Positions 54,927 through 64,000 are shown, counted from the first letter of the stretch. The stretch is DNA of 64,000 nucleotides from Bacteroidota bacterium (GCA_023393375.1 JAEWLI010000102.1:27821-91820), one strand, 5' to 3'. Made by a program: numbers and translations. The notes: a model not told the origin generated them from the letters alone.

Positions 54927-57900
54927 GTGATTGGACAATTAATCAATATTAGTTTCAAGCATAAATTATACATTTTGGCTTTCATATTTCTTTTGTCCAG
55001 TTTTAGTGTCAAAAGTGAAGGTTATTTATTTGAAGAAAATAAAGGTCAGTGGCATCCTGATGTTTTATTCAGGACCGAAATTCCCGGTGGATATTTATTT
55101 ATTACCAAACAAGGAATGAAATATTTATATATTCATCCAGAAGATAACCAACATCATCACGGAACTTCAGAGACAGATTCTTCTGAAATACATGCCAGGA
55201 GAATTCAGCATACCAGGATGCATGCTATAGAGGTAAATTTTATGGATATTTCACCTTCAGTGACTACGGAAAAACATCTTCCTCAACCTGCTTCTATCAA
55301 TTATTTTTATGGTAATGATCCTTCAAAATGGGCGACTGGGGTAAAAAGGTATGAAGAAGTATGGGTTAAGAATATTTACTCCGGCATTCATTTAAAATAT
55401 TATCATGAAAAGGGGAACCTAAAGTATGACCTGTTGGTAGAACCAACTGCCGATCCATCGAAAATTAAAATGAAGTATCATGGTGCCAAATCTATAAAAC
55501 TGATAGACGGCAGGTTGGAAGTGAGTTCTGATTTTGGCAAGAGCCTGGAATTGCAACCTGTAACTTTTCAGCAAAAATCTTCCGCAAGGACTATTGTTAA
55601 AAGTGAATATATCTTAAAAGATAATACTGTAGGTTTCAAATTTCCCAAAGGTTTTGATCGCAACTATCCATTGGTAATTGATCCTACATTGATTTTTTCT
55701 ACCTATTCGGGTAGTACTGGTGACAATTGGGGTTTCACTGCTACTTTTGACGACGATGGCAATTTATATTCCGGAGGTATTGTAGGGAATCCCGGATTCC
55801 CAACCACTAATGGTGCTTTTCAATCTGTTTATGGTGGGCAATGGGACGTAGGCATTTTGAAGTTTGATTCATCGGGACAACAATTGCTTTATGCGACTTA
55901 TCTTGGAGGAAGTGGAGCTGATGCCCCGCATAGTGTTATCGTAAACTCGGTAGGGGAGCTCATAATCTTTGGTACCACTTCTTCATCAAATTTTCCGGTT
56001 ACATCAAATGCATTCCAGCAAAATTTTGGGGGGGGCATACCTATGAATTACGATCCTAACAATAGTTCCTCTTCCAATCAGAATAGCCCTGTACCGGGGG
56101 TTCCCTATCATCAAGGATCTGATATATTTATTGCGAAATTAAGCAGTGATGGAACTTCTCTAGCAGCCTCTACTTTTTTGGGAGGCAGTGAAAACGATGG
56201 TTTGATGGTGGTTCCAAGACCATTGGTTACCAACCTGATAGCCAACTATGGTGATGCATTCAGAGGGGAAGTGATAGTGGATGAAAATGACCACGTATAC
56301 ATTGCCAGTTATACCAGTTCTCCTGATTTTCCGATTATTAATGGATTTCAATCAGCATACGGGGGCGGGCTCCATGATGGGGTGGTGGTAAAAATGAATG
56401 CAGATCTTTCCCAGATCATCTGGAGTACTTTTTTGGGTGGAAGCCTTCAGGATGGTTTGTACAGTGTCAAATTGGATCAACAAAAGAATGTAATTGTTGG
56501 GGGTGGTACATTAAGCCTTGACTATCCCACCACAACGGGAGTACATAGGGAGCAAAAACTTCTGTCAGATATTGATGGCGTCTTATCTAAAATCAAAAAT
56601 GATGGCAGTGAATTGCTGGCAAGCACATTTCTGGGCACACCCGCTTACGATCAGGTGTTTCTTATTGATGTGGATGAAAATGACAATATTTATGCACTTG
56701 GACAAACCCGGGGATCTTATCCAATAACAAGTGGCGTGTATTCAAATCCAAATAGCGGACAGTTTATTCATAAATTAAATAGTGAATTAAATGCGACTCA
56801 TTTTTCAACTGTATTTGGGTCGGGACGAGGTTCACCGGATATCAGACCCACTGCCTTTTTGGTGAATGAATGTGAAAATCTGCTGATAAGTGGATGGGGT
56901 GGAAATACAAATACCGGATATATTGGAGGTGATACCTATGGGCTACCTGTTACAGATAATGCATATAAACGGAATACTGACGGATCAGATTTTTACTTGA
57001 TGGTACTATTACAGGATGCTAAACAACTTGTATACGGTACATTCATTGGGGAAAATGAAGGAAGAGGAGATCATGTAGATGGTGGTACCAGCCGTTTTGA
57101 CAAGAGGGGAATTGTGTACCAATCGGTTTGTGCCAGTTGTGGGGGTACTAATGGATTTCCCACCACTCCTGGTGTATGGTCACGCAACAACAGGAGCCCC
57201 AATTGCAATAATGCTGTACTGAAATTCGATCTTACGCAATTAATGGCCAAGTTGAACACCGATACCCCTGAATTTGACCATCCGGGAATTACTGAAGGAT
57301 GCGGGCCTTTGGACATTGTTTTCCTTAATCAAAGTGTGGGGGGTAAAGATTTTTTCTGGGATTTTGGAAATGGACAAACTTCTACCCAAAAAGACAGTAT
57401 ATACATTACCTATGAATCTCCTGGAGTATATCCTGTGGTTTTAAGAGCTACTGATATTGCGACTTGCATTAGAGAAGACTTTGATTATACCACTATTACC
57501 GTCCACGATCAAACTTTCGATATTATACCTCCTCAGTCAATTTGTTTGGGTGAACCTGTCCAATTATTTGCTGATGGAGGAATTTCTTATGAATGGGAAC
57601 CCGCTGCCTATTTAAATAATGCCACCATAAAAGATCCTATTGCGATAACCGATTCTACCCGGCAATTTGTAGTGACCATAACAAATGAACATGGCTGTGT
57701 GAGAAAAGATACCACAACTGTGAAAGTGAAATATAATTTAGAGGCTAATTTTTTAGCTTCCCAAAGAACTGGTTGCTTCCCCCTTGTTGTGACCTTTGAA
57801 AATATAAGTGAAGGTGGTGCTGAATTTTTATGGGATTTTGGAAATGGTGTGACCTCTACCGAGAAAAGTAATATAAAAGTGACATTTACTGAACCAGGCA

Positions 57901-58688
57901 CTTATCAAGTTTCCCTAAAAGTGACAGATTCTAATACATGTCCCGAAGAGGATGAAAGTATTGACGAGATCAAGGTTCACGAATTCTACTATGGCACATT
58001 GGATCCACAAAAGATTTGTTATGGTGATGAAATACAATTGCTGGCAGAAGGTGGGGTTCAATATCAATGGAATCCATCTGAATATTTAGATCGAGCGGAT
58101 ATTCGTAATCCCATCGCGAAACCGGATACTACCACAAATTTTATAGTGGAAATTACCAGCCAGCATGGATGTTTGGTCAAAGATACTGTTCTGGTTACAG
58201 TTGTTCCTGATTTTTCAGTGGATTTTGCCATTTCGAAAAAGAATAGTTGCCATGATGCACCAGAAATTGTAGTGACGAACCTGTCAGAGGGTGCCGGAGT
58301 TTTTAATTGGGACATGGGTGATGGGAATTTCATCAATGAATCTGAATTTATATACAAATACACAGAAAGTGATACTTTTCAGGTTGTATTAAAAGGACAA
58401 AAAGATATTTGTGAAAAAACCTATGAGATGCCTGTAAGCTCAGTCCCAACTATGATACCCAACCTGATCACCCCTAATGGTGACGGGCCGAATGACCTTT
58501 TTAAAATTAATACTGCTGAGCCGGTGGACTTGGTGATATATAACCGATGGGGGGACAAGGTATTTGAACAAGAAAGTTATAAAAATGAGTTTGATGGGTC
58601 GGATCTTGTTACCGGGGTTTATTATTATAAAATGATGTTCCGTGAAGATGGCACAAGTTGTCAGGGGTGGTTGCACATATTAAAATAG
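54927..58688 (+). CDS. T9SS type B cargo: SBBP propeller and PKD-repeat surface protein
   Basis: 1253 residues, GTG start preceded by AAGAAG (no ATG in frame for 60 codons). Signal peptide to about residue 30. DUF7948-type domain (about 32-240, FEENKGQWHPDVLFRTEIPG start). SBBP/WD-like propeller blades (about 250-760; repeated ATFLGGSxxD-type motif). Three PKD-like domains (about 790-860, 940-1015, 1098-1165; core FLWDFGNG) alternate with two near-identical Ig-like modules (about 870-935, 1028-1090; QxICxGxxxQL). The last 78 residues (PNLITPNGDGPNDLFKI, then VIYNRWGDKVFE) are the gliding-associated C-terminal domain that directs type IX secretion. Surface adhesin or glycan-binding role likely. 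Confidence 0.92.
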   Translation: MIGQLINISFKHKLYILAFIFLLSSFSVKSEGYLFEENKGQWHPDVLFRTEIPGGYLFITKQGMKYLYIHPEDNQHHHGTSETDSSEIHARRIQHTRMHAIEVNFMDISPSVTTEKHLPQPASINYFYGNDPSKWATGVKRYEEVWVKNIYSGIHLKYYHEKGNLKYDLLVEPTADPSKIKMKYHGAKSIKLIDGRLEVSSDFGKSLELQPVTFQQKSSARTIVKSEYILKDNTVGFKFPKGFDRNYPLVIDPTLIFSTYSGSTGDNWGFTATFDDDGNLYSGGIVGNPGFPTTNGAFQSVYGGQWDVGILKFDSSGQQLLYATYLGGSGADAPHSVIVNSVGELIIFGTTSSSNFPVTSNAFQQNFGGGIPMNYDPNNSSSSNQNSPVPGVPYHQGSDIFIAKLSSDGTSLAASTFLGGSENDGLMVVPRPLVTNLIANYGDAFRGEVIVDENDHVYIASYTSSPDFPIINGFQSAYGGGLHDGVVVKMNADLSQIIWSTFLGGSLQDGLYSVKLDQQKNVIVGGGTLSLDYPTTTGVHREQKLLSDIDGVLSKIKNDGSELLASTFLGTPAYDQVFLIDVDENDNIYALGQTRGSYPITSGVYSNPNSGQFIHKLNSELNATHFSTVFGSGRGSPDIRPTAFLVNECENLLISGWGGNTNTGYIGGDTYGLPVTDNAYKRNTDGSDFYLMVLLQDAKQLVYGTFIGENEGRGDHVDGGTSRFDKRGIVYQSVCASCGGTNGFPTTPGVWSRNNRSPNCNNAVLKFDLTQLMAKLNTDTPEFDHPGITEGCGPLDIVFLNQSVGGKDFFWDFGNGQTSTQKDSIYITYESPGVYPVVLRATDIATCIREDFDYTTITVHDQTFDIIPPQSICLGEPVQLFADGGISYEWEPAAYLNNATIKDPIAITDSTRQFVVTITNEHGCVRKDTTTVKVKYNLEANFLASQRTGCFPLVVTFENISEGGAEFLWDFGNGVTSTEKSNIKVTFTEPGTYQVSLKVTDSNTCPEEDESIDEIKVHEFYYGTLDPQKICYGDEIQLLAEGGVQYQWNPSEYLDRADIRNPIAKPDTTTNFIVEITSQHGCLVKDTVLVTVVPDFSVDFAISKKNSCHDAPEIVVTNLSEGAGVFNWDMGDGNFINESEFIYKYTESDTFQVVLKGQKDICEKTYEMPVSSVPTMIPNLITPNGDGPNDLFKINTAEPVDLVIYNRWGDKVFEQESYKNEFDGSDLVTGVYYYKMMFREDGTSCQGWLHILK

Positions 58689-58722
58689 CACCACTTCAAA
58701 ATCAGACTGAAAGTGGTGCTAT
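58685..58722. terminator. Bidirectional terminator between the T9SS cargo gene and the ABC cluster
   Basis: ATAGCACCACTT / AAGTGGTGCTAT, a perfect 12-bp stem with a 14-nt loop, between convergent genes. Confidence 0.75.
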
Positions 58723-58732
58723 CAACATTATT

Positions 58733-59437
58733 TTAATTCCAATAATTTAACCTGCTGGAATTATCCTTTTGAAAATCCAGAGTGCTTACGTCCTTTAGAT
58801 CTAATTCTGAATGATTACTCATTTGGCCCTGTAGTTTATTTATAATGGTCTGCATCCTGACCGTAGAATTATTCAAATCCAGTTGCAAAGTATCTACTTG
58901 AGCAGAATATACATTCACTGTGGACTGATCTGTACCAAAAATACTCAAATTTCCAAACACACATGGTTGATGAATGTCTATTGTAGCATGAATTAATACT
59001 AAAGTGAGACTGTCATTATTATACTGATTAATATTCACTTTTGATTGATTACTATTTATACCCTTTAACTGTCCTTGTGGTAAAAATAGATTTACTGACA
59101 ACACATTGGGTCCTTCTTTATTAACACCTTCTATAAATAAGGTATCCCCTTTTAGATGATAATTTAAAATTGAAGCTTCACTTTTATCTTGTAAAATCAG
59201 TTCCATTTCATTTTTACCGCCGAAAATAATATTTGTCCAAACTGGCATGTCATTTATCACCAGGTACTGAAATTCGGGTAAATCAAAGTTTTGCTTGGCA
59301 GCTTCGATTTTGTCAATTGAAAACTTGAGGTGGCCTTCATTCTTGTGTCCTAAAAAGCGAAATTCCAATGCGCCCGTCACGATTAAGAGTGTAAGGCTAC
59401 CAACTATCGAAGAAAATATAATATTACTAGTTTTCAT
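58733..59437 (-). CDS. Membrane-anchored beta-helix-like protein at the end of the ABC cluster
   Basis: 234 residues; one N-terminal membrane helix (about 7-25, IIFSSIVGSLTLLIVTGAL) then a beta-rich, DUF2807-like periplasmic part with repeating LN/QSTV turns (NQSKVNINQ, TDQSTVNVYS, NNSTVRMQT). This is a guess from the pattern. It overlaps the GntR gene by 11 bp, so it is co-expressed with the ABC transporter and may be its accessory or substrate-facing partner. Confidence 0.75.
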   Translation of the reverse strand: MKTSNIIFSSIVGSLTLLIVTGALEFRFLGHKNEGHLKFSIDKIEAAKQNFDLPEFQYLVINDMPVWTNIIFGGKNEMELILQDKSEASILNYHLKGDTLFIEGVNKEGPNVLSVNLFLPQGQLKGINSNQSKVNINQYNNDSLTLVLIHATIDIHQPCVFGNLSIFGTDQSTVNVYSAQVDTLQLDLNNSTVRMQTIINKLQGQMSNHSELDLKDVSTLDFQKDNSSRLNYWN

Positions 59438-59792
59438 GATTCAATTGATTTAGATGTTGTTTCAGATCATTTAGAGAGATGCCCAACATGCCCGCTTGCC
59501 GGATAAAATCGGGAAGGATTTTTTCGAAAAATTCCATTCTTTTTTTATCAAGTATAATTTTTTGTGCTTCTTCATTCACGAAGTAGCCTATTCCACGTTT
59601 GTTTCCAATGATGTTCATAGATTGTAATTCGTTATAAGTTCGCATAATTGTGTTTGGGTTCACTCCCATTTCAGCAGCCAATTCCCGTACCGATGGAATT
59701 CTATGCCCTATGGGATATTGTCCATTGATCACTTTTTCAGCAATATTGTCTGCTATCTGTAAAAATATACTCCTGTTGTTTTCAAATTCCAT
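59427..59792 (-). CDS. GntR-family regulator, YtrA subfamily
   Basis: 121 residues from the ATG at 59792 (MEFENNRSIFLQIADNIAEK); the frame to 59828 begins with GTG. GntR winged HTH at about 13-72: GHRIPSVRELAAEMGVNPNTIMRTYNELQ. The short C-terminal dimerisation part without a ligand domain is the YtrA type, which normally controls a neighbouring ABC transporter. It starts right after the permease stop. A candidate operator lies ahead of the ATPase gene (61421-61446). Confidence 0.9.
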   Translation of the reverse strand: MEFENNRSIFLQIADNIAEKVINGQYPIGHRIPSVRELAAEMGVNPNTIMRTYNELQSMNIIGNKRGIGYFVNEEAQKIILDKKRMEFFEKILPDFIRQAGMLGISLNDLKQHLNQLNHEN

Positions 59793-59793
59793 A

Positions 59794-60591
59794 TCATACC
59801 TCCCTCTCTTTAATTTTAAAATAGCCACATGCGATCAATGCGAAATTGATGATCAAACTGTATGTTGTAAAAAAGATCAATGCACTTTTTTCACTTCCTA
59901 TGAATAAAATAGTTTCATTTCTTGGATGGTATCTATCTAAATTCAGAACTTGAACCAAGAAAAAACCCAGCAATAAGTGAAATAGAAAGACGATTGCAAA
60001 GACTAATAAAGTCTTTAATAAAGGATGCTTCATAAATGCAGTAGCACCAGTTAGAGGAATGATAAATACCAATGAAACCAGGGAACTGAACATTAAAATA
60101 AACCATGATTTATACTCAACTGGCGGTTGAAAATCATAAAACAAAATATTGGTAAGGGATGCCAAATTCATTTTGTATGAAGGAAAAACTACGGACACAA
60201 AAGACCCTTCAATTAAATACACCATCCAAAATAAAAGGGGCATAAGTACCAGAAAAAGGAGAATCCGGTTGATGAATTCAAAAAAATACTTCTCAAATGA
60301 AGATACAGGAAGCAATAACCATCCTATGGCTTTTTCTTTTGACCTTAGTCCCGGGAAAGCTGTTCCACAATAAATAATTCCGGTCAGAAAAAAAATAAAA
60401 AGAAAGATACCCCTAATCGCATCATGATCCAAAGGTGTAAAATCATGTGCCATTTGCACCAAAAATAGGAGTATGAATGTAGCTGCAGAAAATCCAAAAA
60501 TTGATATCAGGATCATTTTATAGTTCTGGATCACATGGTACCTGATGTACATGCCAAAACGACGGATGTCAAAGATGTTATTTGCTGTCAT
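59794..60591 (-). CDS. ABC transporter permease-like membrane protein
   Basis: About 265 residues from the ATG at 60591 (MTANNIFDIRRFGMYIRY); an upstream ATG at 60624 overlaps the ATPase by 47 bp. About six membrane helices, e.g. ISIFGFSAATFILLFLV and TLLVFAIVFLFHLLLGFFLV. Resembles the ABC-2-type permease partner of YtrA-controlled transporters. Substrate unknown. Confidence 0.82.
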   Translation of the reverse strand: MTANNIFDIRRFGMYIRYHVIQNYKMILISIFGFSAATFILLFLVQMAHDFTPLDHDAIRGIFLFIFFLTGIIYCGTAFPGLRSKEKAIGWLLLPVSSFEKYFFEFINRILLFLVLMPLLFWMVYLIEGSFVSVVFPSYKMNLASLTNILFYDFQPPVEYKSWFILMFSSLVSLVFIIPLTGATAFMKHPLLKTLLVFAIVFLFHLLLGFFLVQVLNLDRYHPRNETILFIGSEKSALIFFTTYSLIINFALIACGYFKIKEREV

Positions 60592-61405
60592 GACTGAATA
60601 AGTTTTTGCCTTTGGTAATGGCATTGAACAATAATTCTATATCAATTGAGGAATCACCGTTAACGACTGGAGTGATCACTTTATAGCCACCTGGCACAGT
60701 TTCGCTATATAATACATTATCCCCGTGAGGAACAGAACTATTGGTGAATTGCAACTGGGCAGATATTTCCTGAATATCTTTTTGCATAATTACCTTTCCC
60801 TGATCCAAAATGATGATCTTATCAATAAGATTTTCCACATCTTTTACCTGATGGGTGGATATAATTACCAGTTGATCCTCATCTAATGAACCTGCCATTA
60901 CTTTTCTAAAAATAGATTTTGAAGGAATGTCGAGTCCATTGGTGGGCTCATCCAATACCATTAGTCGACATTTAGTGGCTAAGGCAAAGGATATTAAAAA
61001 CTTCTTCTTTTGTCCATAAGATACTTTGTGAAGCAGCCTGTCCTGCGATAATTCAAATTCAGTCAGTAAATCGTCCATCAAAGCAGGATCAAAATTCGGG
61101 TAAAATCCGCTGTTGGCATGAATAAACTTCTTGATTGATACTGATGGAAGATAAAACTCTTCCGGCACTAAAAATACATTCTTAAGATAGGATGGCTGTC
61201 TTTTTCCTGGCTGATGTGCCATCACTTTCAAATTACCCTGATCGGGGTATATCAATCCCATTATCAGTTTTAATAGCGTCGTTTTTCCAGCACCATTTTT
61301 ACCAAGAAGACCAGTAATACTACCTGCCGATAACTCAAGGTTTAAGTTTGAAAATAAAGGTGCCTGTTTTTTGTAGGTAAATTTTAAATCCTCTATATGT
61401 ATCAT
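60578..61405 (-). CDS. ABC transporter ATP-binding protein
   Basis: 275 residues: Walker A GLLGKNGAGKTTLLK (about 33-47), a signature region that reads HKVSYGQKKKFLISFALA in place of the canonical LSGGQ, Walker B RLMVLDEPTNGLD, and the switch His in ISTHQVKDV. The ABC-2 drug/lipid type, followed by the permease, the GntR regulator and the membrane-anchored protein, all overlapping or adjacent: one operon. Confidence 0.92.
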   Translation of the reverse strand: MIHIEDLKFTYKKQAPLFSNLNLELSAGSITGLLGKNGAGKTTLLKLIMGLIYPDQGNLKVMAHQPGKRQPSYLKNVFLVPEEFYLPSVSIKKFIHANSGFYPNFDPALMDDLLTEFELSQDRLLHKVSYGQKKKFLISFALATKCRLMVLDEPTNGLDIPSKSIFRKVMAGSLDEDQLVIISTHQVKDVENLIDKIIILDQGKVIMQKDIQEISAQLQFTNSSVPHGDNVLYSETVPGGYKVITPVVNGDSSIDIELLFNAITKGKNLFSHDSK

Positions 61406-61420
61406 TAATTATAATGATTT

Positions 61421-61446
61421 AGTGTACTACAATACTAATACAGTAC
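61421..61446. promoter_or_regulatory. Candidate GntR (YtrA-type) operator before the ABC operon
   Basis: AGTGTACTAC...ACAGTAC is an interrupted inverted repeat (GTACT-N13-AGTAC) just before the ATPase start at 61405, like the AGTGTACTA half-sites of YtrA-type operators. The match is partial. Confidence 0.45.
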
Positions 61447-61620
61447 AAACATATACATTTGATTTTAATTTAAAAATAAATTCCTAAATTATTTTATGAA
61501 AATTCTTATCCGATCAAAGATAAAATTTAAAATCATATGAAATATTTGGATTTTCAATCGTATTTCTAAGAATTTGATAAATTATCTTACAATCAAAGAA
61601 TAGAAATTCAATTTTATTTT

Positions 61621-61628
61621 TATATTTG
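61621..61628 (+). promoter_or_regulatory. Bacteroidota -7 promoter box for the GPH symporter
   Basis: TATATTTG matches TAnnTTTG exactly, 43 bp before the start codon; no clear -33 box at the right distance. Confidence 0.45.
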
Positions 61629-61670
61629 ACCGGTACACACTTATAACAATTTAAAATATCACGATTAATA

Positions 61671-63107
61671 ATGAGTTCACATATACACAAACTGTCAGTA
61701 AAGGAGAAGGTAGGATATAGCTTGGGAGATTTAGCAGCCAATTTAGTATTCCAGACCCTTATCACGTATCTAGCATATTTTTATACCGATATTTATGGGC
61801 TTGACACCCAGGATGCTTCAGTCATTATGTTAGTTGTTGGATTAGTCGCGGCATTTGCCTTTAATCCCATCATTGGTGCTATAGCAGATAGAACACAATC
61901 AAAATGGGGGAAATTTAGGCCCTGGATTTTGTGGACGGCAATACCTCTAGGAGTTGTTGCATTGCTGGCATTCAGTACTCCAAATTTTGCCTATAAGGGT
62001 AAGGTTATTTACGCCGTGGTCACATACACCCTCCTTCTACTCTTATATGCGGCCAACAATTTACCGTATTCTGCACTGAGTGGTGTAATTACGGGAGATA
62101 TGAAAGAGCGGAATAGCTTATCTTCTTACCGTTTTGTAGCGGTGATGTTTGCCCAGTTTTTCGTACAAGTATTTATGCTACCGATTATCGAAACCGCAGG
62201 TGGAGGTGATAAAGCTGTAGGGATAGAGATCGTGATGACATGGCTTGCAATAATTGGAACAATAATGTTATTGATTACATTCTTCACCACCCGGGAAAGG
62301 ATAGTGCCCAAACCTGAACAAAAATCAAGCCTTAAGGAAGATTTGGGTGATTTGTTTGGTAGCAGGCCTTGGGTCATCATGTTGACGTTAACTACGTTGA
62401 TTTTTACAACATTAGCCATGAAAGGGGGATCTTACGTGTATTACTTTAAAAATTACGTGGATATCGATACCCTAGCAAATTTCGTCGGTCCTATCACTAA
62501 CGCACTTTCTGCATTGGGCATGAATTTCTTTGGTGAAGATCCAGCCTCTGCTGGCTTTGGGTTATTCAATGCCGGAGGTATAATATTTATGATTGTCGGT
62601 ATTACGTTTTCTAAAAGGTTTGCTGATAAGTATGGAAAAAGAGACGTATTTGGAGTAGCTCTGTTTATTTCTACACTATTCATACTTATTTTCTACTTTT
62701 ATCCACCACAATGGGTGGCATTGATGTTTATTTCTCAAATTCTACATGGCTTCTTTTATGGCCTTACTATACCTTTACTGTGGGCGATGATTGCCGATGT
62801 GGCAGATTATAGTGAGTGGAGAAACAATCGTCGGGCTACTGGAATTATTTTCTCGGCTATGATGGTAGGACTAAAAGTTGGTCTTAGTTTGGGAGCTTCA
62901 TTACTTGCTTCTATTCTAGGATTTTATGACTATATTCCCAACAGCGACACAGTTCAGACAGATTCTGCTATTCAGGGAACAAAAATGTTGGTAAGTGTTT
63001 TTCCATCTATCCCATTTTTTATAAGTGTCGGATTGCTTTTCTTTTATAAAATCGACAAGAAGCTGGAGAATCAGATCGAAACGGATTTACTAAAAAATAG
63101 AGGTTAA
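61671..63107 (+). CDS. GPH-family sugar:cation symporter
   Basis: 478 residues, 12 membrane helices, glycoside-pentoside-hexuronide type: VGYSLGDLAANLVFQTLITYLAYFYTD start, ADRTQSKWGKFRPW (the family motif after helix 2), and IADVADYSEWRNNRRATGI later. Imports an unknown sugar or glycoside with Na+ or H+. No glycoside hydrolase is adjacent. Confidence 0.92.
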   Translation: MSSHIHKLSVKEKVGYSLGDLAANLVFQTLITYLAYFYTDIYGLDTQDASVIMLVVGLVAAFAFNPIIGAIADRTQSKWGKFRPWILWTAIPLGVVALLAFSTPNFAYKGKVIYAVVTYTLLLLLYAANNLPYSALSGVITGDMKERNSLSSYRFVAVMFAQFFVQVFMLPIIETAGGGDKAVGIEIVMTWLAIIGTIMLLITFFTTRERIVPKPEQKSSLKEDLGDLFGSRPWVIMLTLTTLIFTTLAMKGGSYVYYFKNYVDIDTLANFVGPITNALSALGMNFFGEDPASAGFGLFNAGGIIFMIVGITFSKRFADKYGKRDVFGVALFISTLFILIFYFYPPQWVALMFISQILHGFFYGLTIPLLWAMIADVADYSEWRNNRRATGIIFSAMMVGLKVGLSLGASLLASILGFYDYIPNSDTVQTDSAIQGTKMLVSVFPSIPFFISVGLLFFYKIDKKLENQIETDLLKNRG

Positions 63108-63165
63108 TAATAATTACTCGGGGTTTTTTAACCTTTGGTAATGAAACTTATATGAATTTAAATTC

Positions 63166-63190
63166 AGGGTACACCCGAAAAGTGTACCCT
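63166..63190. terminator. Bidirectional terminator between the GPH symporter and DUF1206 genes
   Basis: AGGGTACAC / GTGTACCCT, 9-bp stem, then AAATTTTT. It overlaps the DUF1206 stop codon (63189-63191). Confidence 0.8.
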
Positions 63191-63965
63191 AAATTTTTAC
63201 TACCCTATATTTTGCTTTTACGAACATAAATAATCCGTAACAGAAAAAGCCTAACGCAATAGCTCCCAGAAGGATTGAACCTCCGGTGGATTCCAAAAAT
63301 TCGAAAACACCCGAAGTACCTTCTGCTTCACTGGGATCCGCTTTAAGTGCAGCTTGAATAATGAAAAAACCAATTAATGCCCAAACTATCCCTCTGGCCG
63401 AATAACCAAGTTTACCTGCTCTATCGAAAAATTGTCTTGCTTTTTGATTCATGCCGCCATCATAAATGTGTTTTTTAAATTTCCCACTCCAGCCACGGTA
63501 TACGTGATATAACCCTCTTATAATAACAATAGCCCCGACAATGAAGATCACAATTTGCCCAAATGGTTTGCTCAGCACCTCCGCGATGGCTTCTTGTTGG
63601 CCACCACCTCCACCTCCCGAATTTCCCCCGTTTAATAACATTTTAACAATGAAAAAAGAAAAACCAACATAAACTATACCACTGAAACCAAAGCCAATTC
63701 TTGTCACCAAACCTTTTTTATCTGTTCCGTTTTGATCAGGGTCTTTAATGGCCTGTATAAATCGCCAGACAGCATAACCCACCAATCCAATAGCTAGTAT
63801 AATAAGCATGATCACTCCCAATGGTTTGTCATAAAGGAACCTTAAAGCATCCTGAGAGTCTCCTTGTTGGCCTCCCATGCCGAATGCTGCCATTAAAGCC
63901 AAACCACCCACCAGGCAATGAACGACACCTTTAGCGGCCAGACCAATTCTGGCATAGGTTTGCAA
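63189..63965 (-). CDS. DUF1206 integral membrane protein; 5' end uncertain
   Basis: About 258 residues with six membrane helices in three pairs, the repeated DUF1206 pattern: YARIGLAAKGVVHCLVGG, then TRIGFGFSGIVYVGFSFF and GKLGYSARGIVWALIGFF, each starting a helical pair. The start shown is a TTG; codons before it still look coding (NWLQTYARIG fits the family) but meet a stop 8 codons back, across a run of ten A on the coding strand. A homopolymer frameshift or a non-ATG start is likely. Membrane location; no function known. Confidence 0.8.
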   Translation of the reverse strand: MQTYARIGLAAKGVVHCLVGGLALMAAFGMGGQQGDSQDALRFLYDKPLGVIMLIILAIGLVGYAVWRFIQAIKDPDQNGTDKKGLVTRIGFGFSGIVYVGFSFFIVKMLLNGGNSGGGGGGQQEAIAEVLSKPFGQIVIFIVGAIVIIRGLYHVYRGWSGKFKKHIYDGGMNQKARQFFDRAGKLGYSARGIVWALIGFFIIQAALKADPSEAEGTSGVFEFLESTGGSILLGAIALGFFCYGLFMFVKAKYRVVKI

Positions 63966-64000
63966 CCAATTTTTTTTTTGGATTTTTTACATGATGAAGT

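Noticed and set aside
1..64000. CRISPR array, rRNA operon, insertion sequence or prophage
   Set aside because: No regularly spaced repeats, no rRNA sequence, no transposase, integrase or phage structural gene seen on either strand.

Overview
This 64 kb window is a compact, AT-rich chromosomal segment from a member of the Bacteroidota. The evidence is a gldB-type gliding lipoprotein, a secreted protein with a type IX secretion (gliding-type) C-terminal domain, PorT-like outer-membrane barrels, DUF4290 next to murA, a two-component-type propeller sensor, and several promoters of the Bacteroidota type (TAnnTTTG -7 boxes). The genus cannot be resolved. An Rnf complex, a Na+/Pi symporter, a Na+/solute symporter and genes for the osmolyte N-epsilon-acetyl-beta-lysine suggest a saline habitat with sodium-based energetics (inference).

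Layout. 1-9.5 kb: M28 (cut by the window edge) and M20 peptidases, an orphan acyl carrier protein, gldB, an EF-hand secreted protein, endonuclease IV, an S1-type RNA-binding protein and purU. 9.5-22 kb: an outer-membrane barrel, a large propeller/SpoIIE phosphatase sensor, gltX, agmatine deiminase, murA with DUF4290, and a UvrD/PcrA helicase. 22-29 kb: an adhesin-like DUF2807 lipoprotein, an NTF2-like protein, then the minus-strand operon rseC-rnfBCDGEA. 29-36 kb: metF, then a lysine 2,3-aminomutase / Na+ symporter / beta-lysine acetyltransferase cluster with its own MarR regulator. Matching palindromes lie before both marR and the aminomutase gene, and toxin-antitoxin modules flank the cluster on both sides. 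36-47 kb: aminotransferase, DinB-like protein, GlxA-type regulator, NUDIX, SDR, a long inverted-repeat element, a MATE exporter, a DUF1080 protein, an alginate-export-type porin and a Na/Pi cotransporter. 47-54.6 kb: a barrel protein, zwf-pgl, tRNA-Lys(CTT), an HTH/PIN toxin-antitoxin pair, a heptose-phosphate kinase and an aspartate-type aminotransferase. 54.9-64 kb: the 1253-residue T9SS cargo protein, an ABC transporter/GntR cluster, a GPH sugar symporter and a DUF1206 membrane protein.

Most of the window is ordinary housekeeping and envelope biology. The parts most worth a second look are the MarR-operator/abl cluster bracketed by toxin-antitoxin modules and a truncated cupin gene, a possible SAM-II-like leader upstream of metF (weak), a ~165-bp imperfect palindromic element at 41.1 kb, a 24-bp perfect palindrome before the porin gene, and a triple 9-bp tandem repeat in the promoter region of the HTH/PIN pair. 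No CRISPR array, rRNA, complete insertion sequence or prophage was seen.
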